From NCBI GenBank assembly GCA_947089305.1, contig CAMUJQ010000014.1, positions 1-18,609 on the forward strand: 18,609 nucleotides of DNA. Direction: 5' to 3'. Position 1 is the stretch's first letter; every line of letters starts with the position of its first letter. The DNA comes from an uncultured Clostridia bacterium. GTDB taxonomy: Bacteria > Bacillota > Clostridia > Christensenellales > UBA1242. The notes below the pieces were generated by a model that worked only from the letters and a program-made list of their open reading frames with translations, did not search any database and had not been told where the DNA came from. Positions 1 through 6,624 of this stretch are shown piece by piece. Position numbers and translations under genes: made by a program.

Positions 1-2000
1 AAGATGAACAAGAAGCTATGACTGCTTTCTTCCATAAAGAATTACATTTACAAGCAAAAATTAAAGTTCGCCGTTCTACAATGTTTAATGGTGAAAAAGT
101 TACTGACTTAATTGAAACAACAGTTGGTAGAATTTTAGTTAATAGAGAAGTTCCTCAATGTTTAGGTTTTGTTGATAGAACAAAACGTGAAGAAGTTAAT
201 AAATATGAAATTGATTTCATGGTAGGTAAAAGTGAACTTCAAAACATTACTTTACGTGCATTTAACAATGTTGATAACACAACTTGTGTTACAATGTTAG
301 ATGGAATTAAAGCTCTTGGATATAAATATGCAACTTTATCTAGCAACTCAATTTCAGTTTTCGATATGCATATTCCAGAAGCACGTGAAGCAATTATAAA
401 AGAAGCTGAAGCAAAAGCTCAAGAAAATGATAGACAATATCGTCGTGGGTTAATTACTTTACAAGAAAAGAAAGCATTTAACACAGAACTTTGGTATAAA
501 GCAATGGATGATGTAACAAAGAGCGTTGTTACACATTGGGATAAATTTAACCCAATTAAAATTATTGCTGATTCAAAAGCTCGTGCTTCAGATAAGCAGT
601 TAGTTCAATTGGCTGGTATGCGTGGTATTATGTCTTCTTCTAGTGGAAATCTAGACGTTCCAGTTAAAGGTAACTATCGTTTAGGACTTTCTAACCTTGA
701 ATACTTTATGAGCTGTCTTGGTGGACGTAAGTCACTTACAGATACAGCCCTTAAAACAGCAGACTCAGGTTATTTAACTCGTCGTCTTGTTGACGTAAGT
801 CAAGATGTTGTTATTACTGATGATGATTGTTTTGCAAGTCTTGGAGAAAAACCACGCGGTATTACAGTTTCTAAAATTGAATATGATTTCAGATTAATTC
901 AATCTTTATCACAACGTATTTTTGGCCGTGTTGCATTAAATGATATAATTGACCCTAAAACTAAACAAGTTATTGTTAAAGCTAATGAACTTATTGGAGA
1001 GGCTCAAGCTAAACAAATTGAAGCTTGTGGAATTACAAGTGTTGATATTAGAAGCGTTTTAACTTGTCGTTGTCGTCATGGTATATGTGCTAAATGTTAT
1101 GGTAAAAACATGACAAGTGATAAACTTGCAAGTGTTGGTGATCCTGTTGGTATTATCGCTGCACAATCTATTGGTGAACCAGGTACTCAGTTAACAATGA
1201 GAACTTTCCACACTGGTGGTATTGCTGCTGCTGCCGATATTACAAAAGGTTTGCCTCGTGTTGAAGAATTATTTGAAGCACGTCGTCCAAAAGTTTGTGC
1301 TATTATTAGTGAAGTTAGCGGTAAAGTTTCAATCAGAAAAGTTGATAAACGCGATGAAGTGTTAATCAAAACAACTGATGATGTAGTTAGCTATTTAATA
1401 CCTTACGGTCTTAAATTAATTGTTAAAAATGGTGATGTAGTAGAACCTGGAACTCCACTTACTGTTGGTAGTTTATATCCAAACGATATTTTAGCTACTC
1501 GTGGTATCAAAGGCGTTCAAGATTATATTATTAAAGAAGTTGTGTCAACTTATGCTGACCAAGGTGTTAGCCTTGCAGATAAGCACGTAGAAATAATTGC
1601 TCGTCAAATGCTTAGATACGTTAAAGTTGAAAGTTCAGGCGACACAGCATTAATTCCAGGGGATATCGTTGATGTATTCAAATATGAAGCAGCAACAGAA
1701 CAAGCACTTAACGAAGGTAAGGTTCCGCCAACAGCTAGAAGAGTACTTCTTTCAATCACTCGCTCTAGTTTATCTACAGAAAGCTTCTTATCAAGCGCAA
1801 GCTTCCAAGAAACTGCAAGTAGTTTAACTTCAGCTGCAATTAAAGGTAAAATTGACCACTTAGTTGGAATTAAAGAAAATGTTATTATTGGTAAGTTAAT
1901 TCCAGCTGGAACTGGTTTAGCAAGATACCATAATATTGAACCTGCAAAAGCAGAAGTAGTTAATGATGAAAATAAAGAAGCGGTAGAAGTTGCCGAATAA
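1..2000 (+). CDS. rpoC: DNA-directed RNA polymerase subunit beta' (5'-truncated by window edge)
   Basis: This is the C-terminal part of the largest catalytic subunit of RNA polymerase. The reading frame is open from the window edge (first full codon at 3), so the ATG at 18 is an internal Met, and the NADFDGD catalytic motif lies outside. Visible landmarks, in order, are: the F-loop segment (about 567-640); the bridge-helix region ending in DSGYLTRRLVDVSQDV (about 690-800); the zinc cluster, made of the Cys in DDDC near 829 plus a Cys-x6-Cys-x2-Cys at about 1065-1100; the trigger loop with GEPGTQLTMRTFHTGG (about 1165-1220); and the C-terminal sequence KGKIDHLVGIKENVIIGKLI. Several normally near-invariant residues around the F-loop and bridge-helix cap differ (see findings), but the frame is intact and the gene looks functional. 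A terminator follows the stop at once, so no ribosomal-protein gene is co-transcribed behind it. Confidence 0.98.
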   Translation, partial: DEQEAMTAFFHKELHLQAKIKVRRSTMFNGEKVTDLIETTVGRILVNREVPQCLGFVDRTKREEVNKYEIDFMVGKSELQNITLRAFNNVDNTTCVTMLDGIKALGYKYATLSSNSISVFDMHIPEAREAIIKEAEAKAQENDRQYRRGLITLQEKKAFNTELWYKAMDDVTKSVVTHWDKFNPIKIIADSKARASDKQLVQLAGMRGIMSSSSGNLDVPVKGNYRLGLSNLEYFMSCLGGRKSLTDTALKTADSGYLTRRLVDVSQDVVITDDDCFASLGEKPRGITVSKIEYDFRLIQSLSQRIFGRVALNDIIDPKTKQVIVKANELIGEAQAKQIEACGITSVDIRSVLTCRCRHGICAKCYGKNMTSDKLASVGDPVGIIAAQSIGEPGTQLTMRTFHTGGIAAAADITKGLPRVEELFEARRPKVCAIISEVSGKVSIRKVDKRDEVLIKTTDDVVSYLIPYGLKLIVKNGDVVEPGTPLTVGSLYPNDILATRGIKGVQDYIIKEVVSTYADQGVSLADKHVEIIARQMLRYVKVESSGDTALIPGDIVDVFKYEAATEQALNEGKVPPTARRVLLSITRSSLSTESFLSSASFQETASSLTSAAIKGKIDHLVGIKENVIIGKLIPAGTGLARYHNIEPAKAEVVNDENKEAVEVAE

Positions 2001-2005
2001 TATTA

Positions 2006-2040
2006 AAAATGAAATGATTTTGGTCATTTCATTTTTTTTC
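2006..2040 (+). terminator. Rho-independent terminator of rpoC
   Basis: The arms AATGAAATGA (2008-2017) and TCATTTCATT (2024-2033) form a perfect 10-bp stem with a 6-nt loop. Flanking A and T runs extend the pairing, and a U-tract runs to 2039. It begins six bases after the rpoC stop codon. Confidence 0.85.
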
Positions 2041-2046
2041 GACAAA
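2036..2046 (-). promoter_or_regulatory. 0A box (Spo0A binding site) upstream of the 2114 gene
   Basis: Read on the minus strand this is TTTGTCGAAAA, matching the known Spo0A box (core TGTCGAA) at every position. It overlaps the U-tract of the rpoC terminator and lies about 55 bp before the expected transcription start of the next gene. This position allows activation or repression; the sequence does not say which. Confidence 0.55.
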
Positions 2047-2060
2047 TTATTTAAAACATA

Positions 2061-2089
2061 TTGAAAAAATTTTTTTGATATGTTACAAT
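2061..2089 (+). promoter_or_regulatory. Sigma-A promoter for the 2114 gene
   Basis: A -35 TTGAAA (2061-2066) and a -10 TACAAT (2084-2089) are separated by exactly 17 bp. Transcription should start near 2096, giving a short leader with the ribosome-binding site. Confidence 0.75.
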
Positions 2090-2113
2090 TTAAATATAAA
2101 GAGGAGAATAACA

Positions 2114-2857
2114 ATGGAAAACAATATTGTTGATAAAAATTTTATTTTAAAGAAACATATTGCTGATATTGCTACACTAAGTATAATTTTATCTACAAGT
2201 TTAGATAAACTAGAAAATAAGCTAATGGAAGCTAAAAAAAGCATTTCAGCTTTAAAAGAAATTCAAATTGAAAGTGATAATCCTGAAGAGAGAGAAAGTA
2301 AAACTAAAACTATGCTAAGAGATGTTGTTGCAAAACAAGGTAGACTAAAAGACTTTATTGCTAGATGCACCCCTTCAATTGCTTGCAATGTAGAAAACTA
2401 TGTTGATTTAGTAACGCAAGAAAAAGAATTAGAAATTTATTCAGATGCGTTAAAGCATGATATTTTTGAACCTAAAAAAGTTACTGATAGTAAAAGTTTT
2501 GAATTTTGTTTGCCATTAATAGATTTAGCAAGATTAAATATAATTGAAAATTCAAATGCCATTATTAAACCAACCCTTAAAGAATTAACAGATATTCAAT
2601 TGCATGGTCATGGCATTGTAACAAAAACAACTAAAGATTTATATGAAATTTTAATGATGGTGGCAACAAAACTAGATTGTGCTAAAAATTTTGCAATGTC
2701 TTTCTCAAAACATTTCTTTGAAGGTGGAGAAATGCTTGATGATGGTCGCTTTGAAGCAGAAATTTGCACTTCTAGACAAGAAAGAACCTATGACATTAAC
2801 CATCAACCTGAATGGGATACTGTTACTGTAGGCACGGGAAAAACCTTTAAATTATAA
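2114..2857 (+). CDS. Hypothetical cytosolic protein, mostly helical
   Basis: This encodes 247 residues of unrecognised function. The start is the ATG at 2114, because GAGGAG (2101-2106) sits 7 nt before it; an in-frame ATG at 2075 would lie upstream of the -10 element and has no ribosome-binding site. There is no signal peptide or membrane segment. Residues 1-85 are Lys/Glu-rich and likely helical or coiled coil (ILSTSLDKLENKLMEAKKSI). The middle has hydrophobic and helical stretches, and the last 40 residues look less ordered. No catalytic motif or Cys cluster was seen. The gene has its own promoter and terminator and so is probably monocistronic. The 0A box upstream suggests a link to sporulation or stationary phase, but this is inference from position only. 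Confidence 0.85.
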   Translation: MENNIVDKNFILKKHIADIATLSIILSTSLDKLENKLMEAKKSISALKEIQIESDNPEERESKTKTMLRDVVAKQGRLKDFIARCTPSIACNVENYVDLVTQEKELEIYSDALKHDIFEPKKVTDSKSFEFCLPLIDLARLNIIENSNAIIKPTLKELTDIQLHGHGIVTKTTKDLYEILMMVATKLDCAKNFAMSFSKHFFEGGEMLDDGRFEAEICTSRQERTYDINHQPEWDTVTVGTGKTFKL

Positions 2858-2882
2858 AAATAGCTATATAGCTATTTTTTTT
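2856..2882 (+). terminator. Rho-independent terminator of the 2114 gene
   Basis: TAGCTA (2861-2866) and TAGCTA (2869-2874) form a self-complementary stem. The A-run before and the T-run after extend it, and an eight-base U-tract follows. The two-base centre would open to a larger loop in RNA. Confidence 0.8.
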
Positions 2883-2903
2883 ATATTAGATATTTTACTG
2901 CTT

Positions 2904-2912
2904 TTTGTCGAA
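2904..2912 (+). promoter_or_regulatory. 0A box 1 upstream of spo0A
   Basis: TTTGTCGAA is a perfect core match to the Spo0A binding site. It lies about 165 bp before the spo0A start codon and 80-90 bp upstream of the proposed -35. Confidence 0.6.
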
Positions 2913-2934
2913 GTTATTTTTAAATATGTAAAAA

Positions 2935-2943
2935 TTCGACAAA
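2935..2943 (-). promoter_or_regulatory. 0A box 2 upstream of spo0A, opposite orientation
   Basis: Read on the minus strand this is TTTGTCGAA, identical to box 1. The two centres are 31 bp apart, about three helical turns, so both boxes face the same side of the DNA. This fits autoregulation of spo0A. Confidence 0.6.
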
Positions 2944-2991
2944 TGTATATTATATTTTTTCAAATTATTTTAAAAAATTATCAAAAATTGT

Positions 2992-3019
2992 TTGTTGTTT
3001 CTAAAAAATATGTTATTAT
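2992..3019 (+). promoter_or_regulatory. Probable promoter of spo0A (extended -10)
   Basis: A -10 TATTAT (3014-3019) is preceded by TG one base upstream (3011-3012), an extended -10. A weak -35, TTGTTG (2992-2997), lies 16 bp before it. No sigma-H-type GAAT element was recognised. Confidence 0.5.
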
Positions 3020-3069
3020 ATATTTACTCGCAAAAATAAACACAAAAATTTATAAAGGGAGTATTTAGA

Positions 3070-3870
3070 ATGAATAATGATAAAATAAAAGTTGTTATTG
3101 CAGAAGATGGCATAGAACTACAAGAAGCAATATCAAACGAATTAATTAGCATTGGTAATTTTGAAGTTGTTGGTAAAACTGGTGATGGTAACTTAGTTAA
3201 AGAAATCGTTAAAAATCAAAAACCAGATTTATTAATTTTAGATATAATATTATCGGGTAAGGATGGATTTAGTATTTTAGAAGAAATAGGGGAACTTAGT
3301 AATAAGCCAAAAACAATTGTTTTGTCGGCGCTAACACAAGAAGTATTTATAGAGAAAGCAATTAACCTTGGCGCAACTTATTATATGTTAAAGCCATTCA
3401 ATATGAAAACCCTTGTAAAGCGTTGTGATGAAATTGTAAACAGTAAATTAACTGGAAGTGTAATTAATAATATTACAAAGGATATAAGTACGCTTATTCC
3501 AATAAGTGGAAAAAATCAAAACAAAGCGCTTGAAGAAAAAATTACAAATTTATTTATTACAGTTGGAATTCCAGCACATATTAAAGGTTATAATTTTTTA
3601 AGAGAAGCAATCAAAATGGCTGTTGATAATCCTGATGTTATTAATTCAATTACTAAAAAATTATATCCAAGTATTGCTGAACGTTTTCAAACAAGTGCTA
3701 GTAAAGTTGAAAGAGCTATTAGACACGCAATTGAAGTTGCATGGAATAGAGGTAAGATTGAAAATATAAATCAGTTATTTGGAATAAAAGTTTATACAAG
3801 TAATGATAAACCTACTAATGGCGAATTTATTGCTCTTGTTGCAGATAAAATGTTGCTTGAAGGGGCGTAA
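3070..3870 (+). CDS. spo0A: Spo0A, master response regulator of sporulation
   Basis: This encodes 266 residues, the usual Spo0A length. Residues 1-125 are a CheY-like receiver: acidic pair E12/D13, phospho-acceptor D58 in LLILD, switch residue S86, and K108 in LKPF. After a linker, residues about 150-266 form the Spo0A C-terminal DNA-binding domain, with the recognition region SASKVERAIRHAIEVAW and the family-typical ending FIALVADKMLLEG. When phosphorylated, the family binds 0A boxes and directs entry into sporulation. AAAGGGAG (3054-3061) lies 8 nt before the ATG. The Met-Pro usually found three residues after the phospho-Asp is replaced by Leu-Ser (DIILSGKDG). Two perfect 0A boxes upstream imply autoregulation. 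No plus-strand terminator with a U-tract was found after the stop. Confidence 0.97.
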   Translation: MNNDKIKVVIAEDGIELQEAISNELISIGNFEVVGKTGDGNLVKEIVKNQKPDLLILDIILSGKDGFSILEEIGELSNKPKTIVLSALTQEVFIEKAINLGATYYMLKPFNMKTLVKRCDEIVNSKLTGSVINNITKDISTLIPISGKNQNKALEEKITNLFITVGIPAHIKGYNFLREAIKMAVDNPDVINSITKKLYPSIAERFQTSASKVERAIRHAIEVAWNRGKIENINQLFGIKVYTSNDKPTNGEFIALVADKMLLEGA

Positions 3871-3920
3871 AAATTTTTCAAAATTTTGCTTATAATATAT
3901 AAATTAAATACATAAAATTA

Positions 3921-3946
3921 ACAAAAAAAAGTGTTTAAAAACGCTT
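3921..3946 (-). terminator. Terminator-like hairpin reading on the minus strand
   Basis: AAGTGTTT (3929-3936) and AAACGCTT (3939-3946) pair with one G-T wobble. On the minus strand the hairpin is followed by eight U residues; on the plus strand there is no U-tract. No minus-strand gene ends here, so it may stop antisense transcripts from reaching spo0A. Its right arm also touches the -35 of the next gene, so it could instead be an operator. Confidence 0.4.
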
Positions 3947-3973
3947 GTCAAAATATAAAAAAGCATATATAAT
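3945..3973 (+). promoter_or_regulatory. Strong sigma-A promoter for the zinc-ribbon gene
   Basis: TTGTCA (3945-3950), a 17-bp spacer and a perfect TATAAT (3968-3973) form a near-consensus promoter. Transcription should start near 3980. Confidence 0.8.
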
Positions 3974-4006
3974 TTGACTAATTGTGTTTAAGAGAGGTAA
4001 GCAAAA

Positions 4007-4507
4007 ATGAAACCAAATACTTATATTAGATGTCCTAGATGTGAACTAAATTTCATATTAAAAAAGGATAAATTTTGCAATGTTTGTAAAAGTGAAATGA
4101 GAGCTGGTGGTGAAGTTATAGATTTTGATTTAGACTTTGATATTTGCCCAGTTTGCAAATCAAATTATATTACTGGGGAAGAAACTATTTGTGAAACATG
4201 CGCAAAAGAGCGTGCTGCAGAAAAAATAGGTAGTGACGATAGTGATGATTGGAAAAATTATCTTGATGAAAATGAAGAACAAGAAGATGATGAATCTGAT
4301 AGTGTAACTATTTCAGATTTTGACGATGATGATGACGACTTTGTTATACCTGTTGGGGAAGAAATCGACGATCAAATCGACTCTGCTGATGAAGATGATG
4401 ATTTAGATGATAGTGATGACGATCTTGACCTTGATGACTTAGATTTAGATGATGATGACGATAATTTTCAATTCAGTGATGATGACGATTTTGGCGATGA
4501 TGAATAG
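4007..4507 (+). CDS. Double zinc-ribbon protein with poly-acidic tail, function unknown
   Basis: This encodes 166 residues in two parts. The N-terminal part holds two Cys4 zinc-ribbon-like modules: C9/C12 with C24/C27, and C47/C50 with C62/C65. From about residue 73 to the end the protein is almost entirely Asp and Glu with a few Ser, Leu and Phe, including repeated runs such as DDSDDDLDLDDLDLDDDDD. There is no membrane segment. AGAGAGG (3991-3997) lies 9 nt before the ATG, and the gene has its own near-consensus promoter and terminator, suggesting high vegetative expression. Zinc ribbons often contact nucleic acid or RNA polymerase, and acidic tails such as that of RpoE (delta) can compete with nucleic acid. 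A role at RNA polymerase or on RNA is therefore plausible but unproven. No named family was recognised. Confidence 0.9.
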   Translation: MKPNTYIRCPRCELNFILKKDKFCNVCKSEMRAGGEVIDFDLDFDICPVCKSNYITGEETICETCAKERAAEKIGSDDSDDWKNYLDENEEQEDDESDSVTISDFDDDDDDFVIPVGEEIDDQIDSADEDDDLDDSDDDLDLDDLDLDDDDDNFQFSDDDDFGDDE

Positions 4508-4510
4508 CTT

Positions 4511-4545
4511 AAAAAATAAAAACCCTATACGCAGGGTCTTTTTTT
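4511..4545 (+). terminator. Bidirectional terminator between the zinc-ribbon gene and veg
   Basis: ACCCT (4522-4526) and AGGGT (4533-4537) form the stem, with the loop ATACGC. A U-tract lies on the right for the plus strand, and the A-run on the left becomes a U-tract on the minus strand. It can therefore serve both converging genes. Confidence 0.8.
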
Positions 4546-4565
4546 ATGTTAAATTAAATAAATAT

Positions 4566-4820
4566 TTAAGCTTCTTCAATTTCTTCAAGCGTAACATTTC
4601 CACATAAAACGTCGCTATAAGCACATGAAAATTTACTTAAGCCTTTAAGTCCATCTGTTATGTTAACAACAAATACTTGCGGATAAGTGCATTCAACAAT
4701 GCCACTTATTTTTTTTGCTTTTTTTCTTCCCTTGCAAATTTCCATATCAACCTTGCTTCCTACTAAAGAATTTATTTTTCTTTTGATTGAATCTATATTT
4801 AAGTTTCCTTGTTTTACCAA
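4566..4820 (-). CDS. veg: Veg family protein (DUF1021)
   Basis: This encodes 84 residues, matching the small Veg family of Firmicutes. The N-terminal IDSIKRKINSLVGSKVDMEI matches the family's start, a basic GRKKAKKISG follows, and the conserved TYPQVFVV and FSCAYSDVL segments close the fold. In B. subtilis, Veg is abundant in growing cells and has been linked to biofilm formation and spore outgrowth; its biochemical role is unclear. The start codon is TTG (4820-4818), supported by the ribosome-binding site AAGGAGA on the minus strand (4829-4835), 8 nt upstream. It is divergent from the SipL-like gene. No convincing promoter could be assigned in the AT-only intergenic DNA. Confidence 0.9.
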   Translation of the reverse strand: MVKQGNLNIDSIKRKINSLVGSKVDMEICKGRKKAKKISGIVECTYPQVFVVNITDGLKGLSKFSCAYSDVLCGNVTLEEIEEA

Positions 4821-4868
4821 TTTGTTTTCTCCTTTCCAAGAGATTATTACCTATAAAATAATTTTTAA

Positions 4869-4887
4869 ACTATTTTTTTAAAATAGT
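4869..4887. repeat. AT-rich inverted repeat in the veg/sipL divergent region
   Basis: ACTATTTT (4869-4876) and AAAATAGT (4880-4887) form a perfect 8-bp palindrome around TTT. It abuts the proposed sigma-E -35 element of the right-hand gene and could be an operator or, in the minus-strand transcript, a leader hairpin for veg. Confidence 0.4.
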
Positions 4888-4915
4888 AATATTTTTTCAA
4901 AAGCCTTAATACAAT
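4887..4915 (+). promoter_or_regulatory. Sigma-E-type promoter for the SipL-like gene
   Basis: TAATATT (4887-4893) fits the sigma-E -35 pattern KMATATT at every position. After 14 bp, AATACAAT (4908-4915) matches the -10 pattern CATACAMT at seven of eight positions. The consensus is known from B. subtilis. Mother-cell expression is what a SipL-type protein needs, which adds support. Confidence 0.6.
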
Positions 4916-4944
4916 TTAACAAGTTGTCTTTAAGGGGGATTAAT

Positions 4945-6468
4945 ATGACAGAAAACAATATGGAAGAACTTGTTTGCAAACAAAAAAAGTTTGTTGGCAA
5001 AAATCAAACCATAATAGAAGGAAAAGTTATTATAAATAATAGTGACCTTAAAAAAGTGGAAAAGATTTTTTGTCGCGCTTATGTAGCAAGTTGTGAAACA
5101 GAAAAAGGCGTTGTTCGCGTTTCTGGTAAGGCTAGTTTTGTTGCTATTTATGAAACAACTGAAAATGAAATTAAACAAGCAACCTTTGATACTGAATTTG
5201 CCACTAAAGTAGAAAATGCTGAAATTAATGCAAAAGATTTTTGTATTGCTAATGTAAGTGTTGTTGAAACAGATATAACAAGCATTTCTAGTGGCGATAT
5301 TAAAATTGCTGCTGTAATTGATGTTTTTGCTAGCGTTGTTAGTGATAACACCATAAATTACATTAAAGAATCTAATGAGTGTGCATGTAAAAAATGTAGT
5401 GAAAAGGTTTACTTTTTATCTAGTGCAATGAAACATAATTTAAAAACTACTTTTGATGTTGAAACAAAAGAAAATATAACTGAAGTTTTATTAGCTTCTG
5501 TAATGGCATTACCTAAAAAATTAACAGCTAATGGAGATATTGTTAAGCTTGATGCAGAAATGAGCGCCAATCTTGTTATAAATAGCGGAGAGTTTCCTTT
5601 TATTAAAACTATAAGTGAATGTGTGCAAATAAGTGAAGAAATTGACCACAAAGCGAGTGAAGATAGCACTCTTGAAGCTAGTATTGAAGTAAAAGAAATT
5701 TCTTCTAGTTTTGAAGGTGGAGTTGTTAGTGTTGTAGTTGACCTTGAGGTTACAATTCTTGAATATTCAACACTTGATATAGAAACAATTAAAGATGCGT
5801 TTTCTACCACTAATGATGTTAATATAACTGTAGAAAATCATATTTGCGATGAAGCGCTTATGCCTCAAGTGTTTGATGAAAAAATATCAGCTTCTGCTGA
5901 GGTTAAAAATTCTGATATGCAAATTGATAAAGTAAGTGGGGCTAGTGTTAAAAATTTAGTAGTAAGTAATGTTTATGCAAGCGATGAAACTTTAGTTGTT
6001 GAAGGCTTAGCAACTATAACAGTATTTTTAGAAGTTACAATTGATGATAACAAAGATGTATCTAGTATTGATGTAGAAGTTCCATTTTCAATTAAAAATG
6101 GGTTTGATAATTTAACAAAAGATAGTACAGTAAATGCAAGTGTTGTTCTATGTGATGTTTATGCTAAACATAAACGCACTAATGAAATTGAAGTTTATGG
6201 GGTTATTAAAATATATGCAACAGCTAGTAATAAGCAAAATGTTGTAATAGTTACAGATTTACAAATTGGCGAATTAAAAATTGCAAACAACAATGCATTA
6301 AGTTTTGTAATTACTAATAAACCACTCGAAGTATTTGAACTTGCTAAAAATCTTAATGTTACAGAAGAACAACTAGTTATGCAAAATCCTGAACTTAAAG
6401 AAATACTATTAGAGTCTAACATTATTCCAGAAAATACTGAAATAGTTGTTTATAGACGCAAAGCATAA
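4945..6468 (+). CDS. sipL: SPOCS/LysM spore-coat anchoring protein, SipL-like
   Basis: This encodes 507 residues. The ATG at 4945 is chosen because AAGGGGG (4932-4938) lies 6 nt upstream; the earlier in-frame TTG at 4924 has no ribosome-binding site. The body is three successive beta-rich modules of the SPOCS (DUF3794) type, at about residues 15-135, 168-285 and 295-450, each with alternating hydrophobic strands such as GVVSVVVDLEVTILEY. The last 50 residues are a LysM-like domain (FELAKNLNVTEEQLVMQNPEL). This architecture and length match C. difficile SipL, which binds SpoIVA through LysM and tethers the coat to the forespore surface; SpoVID is the Bacillus counterpart. No signal peptide is present, as expected for a mother-cell cytosolic protein. 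The sigma-E-like promoter agrees. Exact orthology rests on architecture, not on alignment. Confidence 0.85.
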   Translation: MTENNMEELVCKQKKFVGKNQTIIEGKVIINNSDLKKVEKIFCRAYVASCETEKGVVRVSGKASFVAIYETTENEIKQATFDTEFATKVENAEINAKDFCIANVSVVETDITSISSGDIKIAAVIDVFASVVSDNTINYIKESNECACKKCSEKVYFLSSAMKHNLKTTFDVETKENITEVLLASVMALPKKLTANGDIVKLDAEMSANLVINSGEFPFIKTISECVQISEEIDHKASEDSTLEASIEVKEISSSFEGGVVSVVVDLEVTILEYSTLDIETIKDAFSTTNDVNITVENHICDEALMPQVFDEKISASAEVKNSDMQIDKVSGASVKNLVVSNVYASDETLVVEGLATITVFLEVTIDDNKDVSSIDVEVPFSIKNGFDNLTKDSTVNASVVLCDVYAKHKRTNEIEVYGVIKIYATASNKQNVVIVTDLQIGELKIANNNALSFVITNKPLEVFELAKNLNVTEEQLVMQNPELKEILLESNIIPENTEIVVYRRKA

Positions 6469-6526
6469 TCCCTCGCTTAAGAATGCAATAGCGTGTTAAA
6501 TTTATAACGCCTCATGCATCTTGCAA

Positions 6527-6563
6527 AAATGGCTTAAACTCTAGAGTTTAGGCTATTTTTTTT
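6527..6563 (+). terminator. Rho-independent terminator of the SipL-like gene
   Basis: A long stem is centred on the palindrome AAACTCTAGAGTTT. It extends outward through GGCTT and GGCTA with two G-U pairs, about 14 bp in all, and is followed by a run of T residues from 6555 to 6563. Confidence 0.85.
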
Positions 6564-6593
6564 GTTTATATTTTTAAAAACTTGTCAATAATT
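6564..6593 (+). promoter_or_regulatory. Possible sigma-F-type promoter for spoIIR
   Basis: GTTTA (6564-6568) fits the -35 pattern GYWTA. Fifteen bases later, GTCAATAATT (6584-6593) fits the -10 pattern GGNNANAHTR except at the second and last positions. SpoIIR is known to be made under sigma-F, which raises the prior, but the match is imperfect. Confidence 0.4.
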
Positions 6594-6624
6594 AAAATAT
6601 CAAATTAAAGGGTAGGTATAAATT

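Noticed and set aside
4842..4850. TAATAAT on the minus strand as a -10 for veg
   Set aside because: The start site would fall inside the ribosome-binding site, leaving no leader.
4687..4881. 64-codon open frame opposite veg
   Set aside because: It is antisense to veg, a clear family member on the other strand; its hydrophobic residues are what A/T-rich antisense frames produce.
5409..5810. 133-codon open frame on the minus strand within the SipL-like gene
   Set aside because: It is a shadow of the SPOCS coding sequence with no ribosome-binding site; the plus frame shows clear SPOCS and LysM structure.
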